DNA of 42,324 bases from CAYLZO01 sp964387775 (GTDB taxonomy: Bacteria; Chloroflexota; Anaerolineae; JAAYZQ01): NCBI GenBank assembly GCA_964387775.1, contig CAYLZO010000013.1:1-42324 (forward strand), given 5' to 3'. The notes beneath the pieces are model-generated. The model was not told the origin of the DNA. It saw nothing but the letters and a program-made list of their open reading frames with translations, and did no database searches. The position numbers and the translations under genes were made by a program. Positions 21,223 through 29,963 of this stretch are shown here, one piece after another. The first letter of the stretch is position 1, and every line of letters starts with the position of its first letter.

Positions 21223-23568
21223 ATGGCAGAGCAAGCGGTCGAGTATCTGCGAGGGCGTCATCCGTCCCAAGCGTCATCTCCGGGCGTACCCACCCTGGGT
21301 CTGCGAGGCGGTCTGGGCAAAACCCTGCTGACCGCCTTTTTGCTCTTGGCCATCGTCCCTTTGAGCTTGCTGGCTTTTCTCACGTACGACCGCATCCAGC
21401 ACGATACCGGCGCGCGCTTGCTCTCTTCGCTGGAGACGGTCGTCGCGCTGAAGGAAGCCCACCTGGAAAGCTGGATCGAGAGCTACGAGCACCAGTTGGC
21501 CTTGCTGGCCGGCGCTGTGGACCTGGAAACTCGGCTCCCGGCCCTGGCCGAGACGATGCAGGCCCAAGATCCGATGCTGGTCTCCCTGCTTCTCGTGGAT
21601 GGTTCCGGCGGCCAGGTGCTTGCGGCTTCCGGGCCTCAATGGGCGGCGGCCGGAGCGCCCTCCGCGTTGCCCGATGGAGGCCAGCGGCTGGGCCTGATCA
21701 CCGCGACGCAGGGGGGCGAGGCCGAGCCGCTGATCGCCGTCGGCCACGAGTGGGCCAACCGGCGCCTCGTCGGCCTGCTGCGTTGGGAGGCGTTGCAGGG
21801 CGTGATTGCGGCGCCCGAGGGGCCGGAGCAGGGGATCACAACCTGGCTCGTGACGCCGGACGGCTGGACCCTCTCCAGCCAGGGCCTGGACCACGTGTCG
21901 GAGGAGGGGGCTGAAGCCCTGCCCCAGGCGGTCAACGACGTGCTCCAGGGCCGGGACGGAGCCGGCCTCTACGAAGGTCTGGCGGCCGACACGGTCTTTG
22001 GCGCCTACCGTTGGGTGCCAGAGTTGGGGGTGGCCCTACTGGCCGAGTATCCGCAAGCCCAGGCCCAGGCCGCCGGGGACACCGTCACGGCGATGGTGGT
22101 CGGGGCGACGCTGGCCGTGGCACTGATCACGGCCGCCATCGCGGCGCTGGTCACCCGCCGGCTGACGCGGCCCATCGTCCAGCTCACCGAGACGGCGGCC
22201 TGGATGGCCCGGGGAGATCTCAATCAGCAGGTCCCGGTGACCCGCCGAGACGAACTGGGCGTCCTGGCCCGGGCCTTTAACCGCATGGCGGCCGAGCTTC
22301 GGGTGCTCTACGGCGAGTTGGAAGAAAAAGTGGCCGAGCGCACCCGCCAACTGGAGGAAGCCCATCAGCGGACCCGCTACTATGTCATGCAGCTCTCGAT
22401 CAGCGCCGAGGTGGCCCGCGTCGCCAGCTCCATCCGCGACGTCGATACGCTGCTGACCACGGTGGCCCGTTTGATCGGGAACGCTTTCGAGCTGCCGCGG
22501 GTGTCGGTCTACCTGTTGGACGAGGGGGGGCGAGAAGCCGTGTGGCAGGCGGGCAATCGGGAGCACGTGGCTTCGCCGGAGCGGGAGACGGTGGGCGAGG
22601 GCGGCCTGGTCGGCCAGGTGGCAGCCGACGGGCAGCGACGGGTGGTCCGCTGCGCCGATGCCGCGGCCGGGGCGGCCTGCGAGATGGCCGTTCCCTTGCG
22701 CGCCCGGCAGCAGGTCTTGGGCGTGCTCTTCCTGGAGAGCGACCGCGCCAACGATTTTGACAGCAACGACGAGATGGTCTTCCAATCGCTGGCCGACCAG
22801 ATCGGCGTCGCCATCGAGAATGCCCAGGCCTACGCCCTGGAGCGCCAGACGGTCGAGCGGTTGCGCGAGCTGGATCGCATCCAGTCGCAGTTTTTGAGCA
22901 ACATGTCCCACGCCCTGCGCACGCCGCTCAACTCGGTCATTGGCTTTTCGCGGATCATGCTCCGCGAGCTGGATGGGCCGCTGACCGACTTGCAGCGCAC
23001 CGACTTGACGACGATTTACGAAAGCGGCCGGCAGTTGCTGGGACTGATCAACGACATGCTCGATCTGAGCCAGTTGGAGTTGGGCACGGCGCCCTTTTCG
23101 TTGAGCGAGGTGGACCTGGCCGAGATCATCGAGGGGGTCATGGCCACGGCCCGGGCGCTGGCTATGAACAAACCGATCCAGGTCCACGAAGAGGTCCCAG
23201 ACGATCTGCCGCTGGTGCACACCGATGGTCAGCGCGTGCGGCAGGTCATCCTGGCTTTGCTGTCCAACGCCGTCAAGTACACCCAGGAAGGCAGCATCCG
23301 TTTGCGCGTGACCCAGGACGACGATCGCGTCACCGTCAGCGTCGACGACACCGGCATCGGCATCCCGCCGGAGGAGCGCGCCCGCATCTTTGCCGATCCG
23401 CAACCCAACGGCGAGGCCGGGGAAAAGGAGATCGGGTTTGGGCTGGCCATCAGCAAGCGCGTGGTCGAAAGGCTGGGAGGCGAGATCTGGATGACGAGCG
23501 AGGAGGGCGCCGGCTCGACGTTTACGTTTACATTGCCGATTATGCCGATTGAAGGAGAACAACGTTAA
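21223..23568 (+). CDS. Cache-HAMP-GAF sensor histidine kinase
   Basis: A 781-residue membrane kinase. The order is TM1 (about 32-55), extracellular double-Cache-like domain (57-283), TM2 (290-313), HAMP (313-365), coiled coil, GAF (about 400-545), HisKA (555-620), HATPase (665-775). The phosphoacceptor is His563 in NMSHALRTPLNS; Ala replaces the usual Glu/Asp after the His. The ATP site has Asn682 (LLSNAVKYT), VDDTGIGI and GFGLAISKRVVERLGG. It is the only complete kinase in the window and follows two receivers. Its HAMP, coiled coil and GAF resemble those of the kinase-less sensors downstream, making hetero-association conceivable. AAGGAG precedes ATG 21223. Confidence 0.93.
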   Translation: MAEQAVEYLRGRHPSQASSPGVPTLGLRGGLGKTLLTAFLLLAIVPLSLLAFLTYDRIQHDTGARLLSSLETVVALKEAHLESWIESYEHQLALLAGAVDLETRLPALAETMQAQDPMLVSLLLVDGSGGQVLAASGPQWAAAGAPSALPDGGQRLGLITATQGGEAEPLIAVGHEWANRRLVGLLRWEALQGVIAAPEGPEQGITTWLVTPDGWTLSSQGLDHVSEEGAEALPQAVNDVLQGRDGAGLYEGLAADTVFGAYRWVPELGVALLAEYPQAQAQAAGDTVTAMVVGATLAVALITAAIAALVTRRLTRPIVQLTETAAWMARGDLNQQVPVTRRDELGVLARAFNRMAAELRVLYGELEEKVAERTRQLEEAHQRTRYYVMQLSISAEVARVASSIRDVDTLLTTVARLIGNAFELPRVSVYLLDEGGREAVWQAGNREHVASPERETVGEGGLVGQVAADGQRRVVRCADAAAGAACEMAVPLRARQQVLGVLFLESDRANDFDSNDEMVFQSLADQIGVAIENAQAYALERQTVERLRELDRIQSQFLSNMSHALRTPLNSVIGFSRIMLRELDGPLTDLQRTDLTTIYESGRQLLGLINDMLDLSQLELGTAPFSLSEVDLAEIIEGVMATARALAMNKPIQVHEEVPDDLPLVHTDGQRVRQVILALLSNAVKYTQEGSIRLRVTQDDDRVTVSVDDTGIGIPPEERARIFADPQPNGEAGEKEIGFGLAISKRVVERLGGEIWMTSEEGAGSTFTFTLPIMPIEGEQR

Positions 23569-23591
23569 AGGCAAAAGGAGGAGGTGTCACG

Positions 23592-24740
23592 ATGCGAAAT
23601 CACAGACTCTTAATCGTCGCTTTGATCGTGGGGGTGGTGTTGGCGGGCCTGGTCTCCTGTGGCGGACCGGAGGAGCAACCCACCATCCGGATCGGAGTCA
23701 TCGCGCCTATTACGGGCAGTCTCCCCGCCGTCGGTCAATACACGGTGGATGCCACCCGGCTCGCCGTCCAGGAGGTCAACGATGCCGGTGGCCTGGACGT
23801 TGGCGGTCAGAGAATGACCATCGAGTTGTTCATCGAGGACAACGAGGACAAGAAAGAAAAGGCAGTGAGTGCCGCTCAGAAGTTGATCAACCAGAGCGGG
23901 GTCGTGGCCATTGTCGGCCCCCAGGCCAGCCGCAATGCCATTCCGGCCTCGACCGTCGCCCAGGAAGCCCAGGTGCCGATGATCAGCCCCTGGTCCACCA
24001 ACCCCGAGACCACGGCCGGCAAGGAATACGTCTTTCGCGTGGCCTTTATCGATCCATTTCAGGGCCGGGTGATGGCTCGCTTTGCCATCGAGGAACTGGG
24101 CAGCCAGAAGGCAGCCGTTCTCTACGACGTGGCCAGCGATTACAACAAGGGGATCGCCGAGATCTTTCAGCAGGTCTATAAAGACGCCGGGGGTGAGGTG
24201 GTTGCCTTTGAGAGCTATACCACGGGGCAGGAGGACTTTCGGACGCAGTTGGCGACCATCAAAGACTCTGGGGCCCAGGTGCTCTTTTTGCCCAACTACT
24301 ACAACGAGGTCCCCTTGCAGGTGGAGCAAGCCCGCGAACTGGGCCTCGACGCGGCCATCATCGGCAGTGATAGCTGGTCCGGGTTGGGGCCTGAAAATTT
24401 GGCCCAGATGGAGGGCATGTACTTTAGCACGCACTATGCTCCCGACATTGCCAGTCCAGAAGCCCAACAATTCATTGCCGCCTACGAGGCCGCCTATGGA
24501 GAGACGCCCGACGACGTAGCTGCCCTGACCTACGACGCCTTTGGCCTCCTCTTTGAGGCCATCCAAAGTCAGGGCCAGGCCGACACGGAATCGATCCGAA
24601 ACGGCCTGGCCAGCATTAGCCGCTACGAGGGCGTCACCGGGGCCATGGAATACAAAGGGACCGGCGATCCCTTGAAAAGCGCCGTGATCCTTCAGATCCG
24701 GGGAGGGGAATTCCACTTCTACCGGCTGGCCGAGCCATAG
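23592..24740 (+). CDS. Lipoprotein branched-chain-amino-acid-type substrate-binding protein
   Basis: A 382-residue periplasmic-binding protein of the LivJ/Peripla_BP_6 family. Residues 1-22 are a lipoprotein signal with the lipobox LVSC; the mature protein starts at the Cys and would be anchored outside. IRIGVIAPITGSLPAVGQYTVDATRLAVQEVN and IVGPQASRNAIPA are family marks for binding a small amino acid or amide. No ABC permease or ATPase gene is near, and it lies between the kinase and the first GAF sensor in one operon, so I infer it presents a ligand to the Cache sensors rather than to a transporter. GGAGGAGG precedes ATG 23592. Confidence 0.9.
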   Translation: MRNHRLLIVALIVGVVLAGLVSCGGPEEQPTIRIGVIAPITGSLPAVGQYTVDATRLAVQEVNDAGGLDVGGQRMTIELFIEDNEDKKEKAVSAAQKLINQSGVVAIVGPQASRNAIPASTVAQEAQVPMISPWSTNPETTAGKEYVFRVAFIDPFQGRVMARFAIEELGSQKAAVLYDVASDYNKGIAEIFQQVYKDAGGEVVAFESYTTGQEDFRTQLATIKDSGAQVLFLPNYYNEVPLQVEQARELGLDAAIIGSDSWSGLGPENLAQMEGMYFSTHYAPDIASPEAQQFIAAYEAAYGETPDDVAALTYDAFGLLFEAIQSQGQADTESIRNGLASISRYEGVTGAMEYKGTGDPLKSAVILQIRGGEFHFYRLAEP

Positions 24741-24793
24741 AAAATCGTCGCCAGAATGATGCCGGCGCCCACGCGACGGAGAAAGAAAAAATC

Positions 24794-27166
24794 ATGAGAT
24801 TCTGGAGAAAAAGCCTGCTGGTTCGCTTGCTCAGCTACTTTTTGTTGCTGGCAGTGATCCCTTTGGTGATCATCGGCGCCATCGCCTACAACCAGGGGCA
24901 GAGATCGCTGCAGGAAAATATCCTCGCCCACCTCACCACGACCGCGATCTTGAAGGAGGACAGCATCAATCGCTGGGTTACGGGTGCGTCTCAGGATGTC
25001 CAATTACTGACCGAGGATCCCTTCATCCTTGAGCAAACCAAGGTACTGCTGACCCAGGACGAGGAAAGCGACGAATTCGTCGCGGCCTACCAGGCCCTCA
25101 AGGCCCGCCTGGACTGGGTGCTGGACACCAAGCCGGACCTCCTGGAGATCATGATCCTCCACGGAGTGGGTGGTAAGGTTCTGGTCTCGACTAACGCCGA
25201 GCACGAGGGCAACTATGAGGTCACGAGCAGCTTTTTCACCGAGGGGCGAAAGGGGCTCTACATCCAGGACATCTATCCTTCCGTAAGCCTGGGGCGGTCG
25301 GCCGTCACCATCGCTGCCCCGGTCCGGGCAGAGCAGAACGAGGGGGTCTTGGCCGCGCACCTCAACCTGGACAAGTTAGGCGAGATCATGACAGAGCGCT
25401 CCGGATTGGGCGAGACGGGAGAGACCTATTTGGTCGACTCTGTCAACGTCTTTGTATCGGCCGCCAGGTTTGGGCGTGAAAGTTTTCCCCGGGGCGTGCA
25501 CACGGAGGGGATTGATCAAGCCTTGAGCGGAAACGACGGGGGCGGCATCTATGTGAACTATCGGGGTGTGCCCGTCATTGGCGCCTATCGCTGGCTGGAC
25601 GAGCGGGATATGGCCCTGCTCGCGGAAATCGAGCTGGAGGAGGCCCTGCTCCCGGTCAGGAGGCTGGCTCTGGTCATTTTGCTGGTGGGGATCGGCGTGA
25701 CGGCCCTGGTGGCGGCCGTCGCCTTCTGGGTGTCCAGACAGATATCGAGGCCCGTTCTGGCAATGGCTGAAACCTCGACACAGATGGCCGATGGCGATTT
25801 GAGCCAACGGGTGGATATCGAAAGAGAAGACGAGATCGGCGTGCTGGCCCACGCCTTTGACGACATGGCCGACCAACTGGACGGGCTCATCAGCACCCTG
25901 GAGGAGCGGGTGGCCGACCGCACCCGGGCCCTGGAGCAGCGAGCCGTGCAGCTGGCCACCGCTGCCGACGTGGGCCGGGCGGCCGCTTCGATCCTCGACC
26001 TCGAAACCCTGGCCCACCAGGTCGTCGACCTGATCCGCCGGCGATTTGGTTTCTACTACACGGGCCTCTTTTTGGTGGACGACGCCGGCCGCTACGCCGT
26101 TTTGGAAGCGGGCACGGGAGAGCCGGGCCGGATCATGAAGGAGCAGGGCCACAAACTGCGCGTGGGGGGCGTTTCCATGGTCGGTGCGGCCTGTGCCCAG
26201 CACGAGGCTCGCATCGCCCTCGACGTCGGCGCGGAAGCCGTGCGGTTCGACAACCCGCTTCTGCCCGGGACCCGCTCCGAGATGGCCCTGCCCCTGGTGG
26301 TCGGCGACCGGGTGCTGGGCGCCTTGGACGTGCAATCCACCGAGCCGGCGGCTTTTTCCGAAGAGGACATCGCCGTGCTCCAGTTGGTGGCCGACCAGGT
26401 GGCCGTGGCGGTGGACAATGCCCACAAGTTCTCTGAGGAAGCCACGTTGTTGGAGGCGGCCAACCCCCTCTTCCGCGTCAGCCGCCGCCTGGCCGCCGCG
26501 AACACGACCGGCGAGATTGTCCAGGCCATCCTCAGCTCTGTGGCCGAAACGGAGGCCGATGGCTGCGCCGTGGCCCTCTTTGGCCCGGCCGAGGGGCAGG
26601 ACGGCAAAGCGGACACGGTGACGTTCCTGGGTGCGTGGCACCGCTGGCGCGAACCGGGCGTGCCCCTGGGCGTGCCGCTGCCCGTCGAGGAGGCCAACTT
26701 TCCCCCATCACTGGCCACCAGTTTCTGGACCGTCGAGGACGTCTCTGAAGACGAGCGGATCTCGGAGGCGCGCCGCCGAGCCCTGGTGGAGAACGAGGTC
26801 TGGGCGGTAGTAAACGTGCCCCTGCGGCTCGGCGATAGCGTGATCGGCTTCGTCGACGTGCAGCGGGCCACGGCCGGCCCCTTCTCGCCCGTGTCCGTCC
26901 GGCTGTACGAGACACTGACCGACCAGGCCGCCGTGGCCCTGGAGCGGGGTCGCCTGCTGGAGGAGAGTCAGCGCCGGGCCGAGCGTGAACAGATGCTCAG
27001 CCAGATGACGGCGCGCTTCACCCGCTCGCTCGACATCGATACCCTGCTCCAGGCCGCGGCCCGCGAGTTGGGGCAGTTGCCGGATGTGGCAGAGGCGTCT
27101 GTGTACATCGGAATCCCGGGGGGGGCACCTCCGGCGAATGGGGATGAAATGGAGCAAAATGAGTAA
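24794..27166 (+). CDS. Cache-HAMP-GAF-GAF membrane sensor without output domain (sensor A)
   Basis: A 790-residue protein: TM1 (about 9-30), double-Cache-like extracellular domain with RSGLGETGETYLVD, TM2 (about 290-312), HAMP (to 362), a coiled coil (LEERVADRTRALEQR), GAF1 (about 392-545), a full second GAF (552-715), then a tail (722-775) with QMTARFTRSLDIDTLLQAA. No HisKA, HATPase, GGDEF, cyclase or MCP domain is present. GAF1 resembles the GAFs of the next sensors, but the second GAF here is of a different, complete type. It may bind a ligand outside and a small molecule inside and signal through partner proteins. Its stop overlaps the next gene by eight bases. Confidence 0.85.
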   Translation: MRFWRKSLLVRLLSYFLLLAVIPLVIIGAIAYNQGQRSLQENILAHLTTTAILKEDSINRWVTGASQDVQLLTEDPFILEQTKVLLTQDEESDEFVAAYQALKARLDWVLDTKPDLLEIMILHGVGGKVLVSTNAEHEGNYEVTSSFFTEGRKGLYIQDIYPSVSLGRSAVTIAAPVRAEQNEGVLAAHLNLDKLGEIMTERSGLGETGETYLVDSVNVFVSAARFGRESFPRGVHTEGIDQALSGNDGGGIYVNYRGVPVIGAYRWLDERDMALLAEIELEEALLPVRRLALVILLVGIGVTALVAAVAFWVSRQISRPVLAMAETSTQMADGDLSQRVDIEREDEIGVLAHAFDDMADQLDGLISTLEERVADRTRALEQRAVQLATAADVGRAAASILDLETLAHQVVDLIRRRFGFYYTGLFLVDDAGRYAVLEAGTGEPGRIMKEQGHKLRVGGVSMVGAACAQHEARIALDVGAEAVRFDNPLLPGTRSEMALPLVVGDRVLGALDVQSTEPAAFSEEDIAVLQLVADQVAVAVDNAHKFSEEATLLEAANPLFRVSRRLAAANTTGEIVQAILSSVAETEADGCAVALFGPAEGQDGKADTVTFLGAWHRWREPGVPLGVPLPVEEANFPPSLATSFWTVEDVSEDERISEARRRALVENEVWAVVNVPLRLGDSVIGFVDVQRATAGPFSPVSVRLYETLTDQAAVALERGRLLEESQRRAEREQMLSQMTARFTRSLDIDTLLQAAARELGQLPDVAEASVYIGIPGGAPPANGDEMEQNE

Positions 27167-28139
27167 AAAAAGCATTGTCGTCACAGGCGTATCGGGGTAT
27201 CTGGGACGGGTGCTCTTGTCCTACCTGGAGCAAGATGGCGAAATTGATCGGGTGATTGGCGTCGACCGCCGCCCGGTGGAAGCGAGCACGCCGGGAAGCA
27301 AGTTGCGCTTTCACCAACTTGACGTCCGGGACCCGGGGCTGGAGGACGTGCTGAACGGGGCCGACACCTTGGTGCACCTGGCCTTTGTGTTAATGCGTCT
27401 GCCGGGCGATCAGGATATTGAGGAGATGAGCGTCGAGGGCACCCGGGCTGTGTGTGAGGCGGCCGCACGGCAGGGCGTGCGAAAGTTGGTCGTCACCAGC
27501 AGTGTGGTGGCCTACGGCCTGCATCCCGATAACCCTGTCCCGTTGACCGAAGCGTCGCCGCTGCGCCCCAATCCAGGACTGTACTATGGGCGGGCCAAGA
27601 GGGCCATGGAGGGCTACCTGGACGTCTTTGAGCACGCGCATCCAGAGATGGTCGTCACCCGGCTGCGCCCCTGCACGGTGGTCGGCCCCGGGGCCGATCC
27701 GGCCCAGATGGCCTCGCTGGTCAGCCCGACCGCCATCTTGGTGCGTGGCGCCGATCCGCCCTACCAACTGCTCCACGAGGATGACCTGGCCCGCGCCTTG
27801 CACCTGGCGATCAGGCGGGATGCACCGGGCGTCTACAACGTGACCAGTGACGAGCCGCGAACCTTGCAAGAACTGGCTCAACTTCGAGGTGCCCGGGTCG
27901 TCGCGTTGCCCCATTTCGTGGTGCGGTCCTTGATGGGGCTGATGTGGCGGATGGGTCGCTCGCCCTTTGCGCCCGAGTGGACCGACCTGGTCCGCTATCC
28001 GCTGGTGGCCAGCAACGAGAAACTAAAGGGGCTGGGCTGGATGCCGCAATATACCACCGCGGAGGCGCTGCTGGCCCTCCTGGCCGCCCAGGAGCAGGGC
28101 CTGGCCGCGCTCGGGCGGCGAGGAGGGCGCGATGGGTAG
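27159..28139 (+). CDS. NAD-dependent epimerase/dehydratase (extended SDR)
   Basis: A 326-residue extended short-chain dehydrogenase/reductase. The N-terminal Rossmann motif is VVTGVSGYLGR, an acidic residue sits at strand 2 (VIGVDRRP, favouring NAD), LDVRD follows, and the active-site pair is YYGRAK (YxxxK) after VVTSSVVAYG. Later segments resemble NAD-dependent nucleotide-sugar epimerases. The start is taken as MSKKSIVV at ATG 27159, with GGAG five bases upstream and the ATG lying inside the sensor A stop region; 27144 is an alternative. It is embedded among sensors on the same strand with tight spacing, so it is cotranscribed, but its substrate and its link to signalling are unknown. Confidence 0.85.
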   Translation: MSKKSIVVTGVSGYLGRVLLSYLEQDGEIDRVIGVDRRPVEASTPGSKLRFHQLDVRDPGLEDVLNGADTLVHLAFVLMRLPGDQDIEEMSVEGTRAVCEAAARQGVRKLVVTSSVVAYGLHPDNPVPLTEASPLRPNPGLYYGRAKRAMEGYLDVFEHAHPEMVVTRLRPCTVVGPGADPAQMASLVSPTAILVRGADPPYQLLHEDDLARALHLAIRRDAPGVYNVTSDEPRTLQELAQLRGARVVALPHFVVRSLMGLMWRMGRSPFAPEWTDLVRYPLVASNEKLKGLGWMPQYTTAEALLALLAAQEQGLAALGRRGGRDG

Positions 28140-28169
28140 AGGGACGATGGCAGAGAAAAGAGGGTCTGA

Positions 28170-29963
28170 ATGATAGAGCGCATTTCCTCCTGGTTGGCGC
28201 CCACCGCCCAAGATCCCGATCTGAGGCGGCGCCAGTACCTGCTCAACCTGGTGTTGGCCGGACTGGCCGGCCCCGGTTTCCTCTTTGGGCTGGTGATGGC
28301 CATCCTGTGGGCGCTGGGCAGGGCGCCCATCGTCGGGGCGCTGGCCGGTTTTGGCGTGCAACCCTTCTACCTGTTGGCCTTTTGGTTGAGCCGGCGCGGA
28401 CGTGTGCGTCTGGCAGCCTATTTTCCCGTGGCGGGCGTCTTTGTAGCGATGGTCGCTTCGAGTTACCAACTGGGCGTCGGTCACGTCGCTCTCGTCGGTT
28501 ATGCCATGGTCACGCTGACGGCAGGCATACTTATCGGCGTCGGTGCCGCGCTCTTTTTTACGCTGCTCAGCACGCTCGCCTACGTGCTCGTCGCCCTGGC
28601 CCAGATAGCCGGTCACTTGCCCGGACCCGTGGCGCCGGAGAGCATGTTCATCTCCAACGCGGTCGGGCTGGGGCTGGGGCTGACCGTCATGGTCATCTTT
28701 GATTGGATTTCCAACCGGGAGATCGGCCGGGCGCTGGATCGAGAGCGAGCGTTGAGCGCCAAATTGAAAGAGCAAAGTGCCGAGTTGGAACAGCGCGTGG
28801 CCGAGCGCACGGACGCACTAGAGCGACGCAGCACAATGCTGGAAGCGGCCAGCCAGGTGGTGCGGAAGGTGGTCGGGATTCGGGATGTGCGCCAGTTCGT
28901 CGATGAAACCATCCGCCTCACCTCCGAGCAGTTTGGATTCTATCACACCGCCATCTTTATAGTGGACGAGGCGCGCGAGTACGCCGTGCTGGACGCTGCT
29001 TCCTCCGAGGAGGGGCGTCGCCTACTGGCCCGGGGGTATCAGGTCCGGGTGGGCGGGCCGGAACTCGTCGGTGACGTCGCCGACAGTGGCGAGTCGCGTG
29101 TCGTCTCGAACGTGACGCCGGCCGAGACCACGATCCAGCCGGGCCAGGATACCGCATCTTTCGATGGCTTCGACCTGCCTGACACCCGTTCAAGGGTGGC
29201 GCTGCCGTTGAAGGTGGGTGACCACGTCATCGGCGTGCTGGACGTGCAGTCGAAAGAGCCGGCGGCCTTTATCGAGGAGGACGTGGCGCTTCTTCAGACG
29301 ATGACCGACCAGATCGCGCTGGCCATCGAAAACGCCCGCTTGTTGGGCGAGACACAACAAGCGTTGGAGGAATTGGAGGCAACCTATGGGCGTTACACCC
29401 AGGCATCGTGGCAAGAGATCGCCCCGGGGCCAGGGCGATCCAGGGGCTATCGCTGCCAGCGGCTGCGCGTCGAGCCGGTCCACGAGGAGCCACCCGAGGC
29501 CCGCCGGGCGCGGGAGGTTGCCCGCCCTGTCGTCCTCCCCCTGGAAGAGGGGGCCGGGGAGGAAGGACCTCGCACCGCGCTGGCCGTGCCGCTGAGATTG
29601 CGCGAACAGGTGGTGGGGGTGCTCAACTTGCACATGGAAGGCGAGGCCGTCCCGCCAGAGACGCTGGCGCTGGTTGAGGAGGTCGCCGGCCGGCTGGCGC
29701 TGGCCCTGGAGAACGCCCGGCTCCTGGAGGAGAGCCAGCGCCAGGCCGCCCGCGAGCGGCTCGTCGGTGAGGTCACGGCCCATATGCGCGGGTCGCTGGA
29801 CATGGAGACGGTGCTGCGCACAGCCGTGGACGAGATGTACGAGGCCCTAGGGCTGGACGAGCTGACCATCCGGCTGACCGCCCCGGAGGGGAACGGCGAT
29901 CCCAGCGGGGATGGGGCTGGTGGGCGCCGGCAGAGCAACGACGGTGAGGTTCAACGACCATGA
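28170..29963 (+). CDS. Multi-TM GAF sensor without output domain (sensor B)
   Basis: A 597-residue protein with about six TM helices (25-190) in place of Cache, then a coiled coil (ELEQRVAERTDALERR), GAF1 (about 240-390), a shortened second GAF-like segment (400-515) and the shared tail (VTAHMRGSLDMETVLRTAVDEMYEALGLDELTIRL). The TM part resembles MASE-like membrane sensory regions in layout, without recognisable ligand residues. The C-terminus is low-complexity Gly/Asp-rich. No enzymatic output is present. GAGGG precedes ATG 28170, 30 bases after the dehydrogenase. The stop overlaps the next start (ATGA). Confidence 0.82.
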   Translation: MIERISSWLAPTAQDPDLRRRQYLLNLVLAGLAGPGFLFGLVMAILWALGRAPIVGALAGFGVQPFYLLAFWLSRRGRVRLAAYFPVAGVFVAMVASSYQLGVGHVALVGYAMVTLTAGILIGVGAALFFTLLSTLAYVLVALAQIAGHLPGPVAPESMFISNAVGLGLGLTVMVIFDWISNREIGRALDRERALSAKLKEQSAELEQRVAERTDALERRSTMLEAASQVVRKVVGIRDVRQFVDETIRLTSEQFGFYHTAIFIVDEAREYAVLDAASSEEGRRLLARGYQVRVGGPELVGDVADSGESRVVSNVTPAETTIQPGQDTASFDGFDLPDTRSRVALPLKVGDHVIGVLDVQSKEPAAFIEEDVALLQTMTDQIALAIENARLLGETQQALEELEATYGRYTQASWQEIAPGPGRSRGYRCQRLRVEPVHEEPPEARRAREVARPVVLPLEEGAGEEGPRTALAVPLRLREQVVGVLNLHMEGEAVPPETLALVEEVAGRLALALENARLLEESQRQAARERLVGEVTAHMRGSLDMETVLRTAVDEMYEALGLDELTIRLTAPEGNGDPSGDGAGGRRQSNDGEVQRP

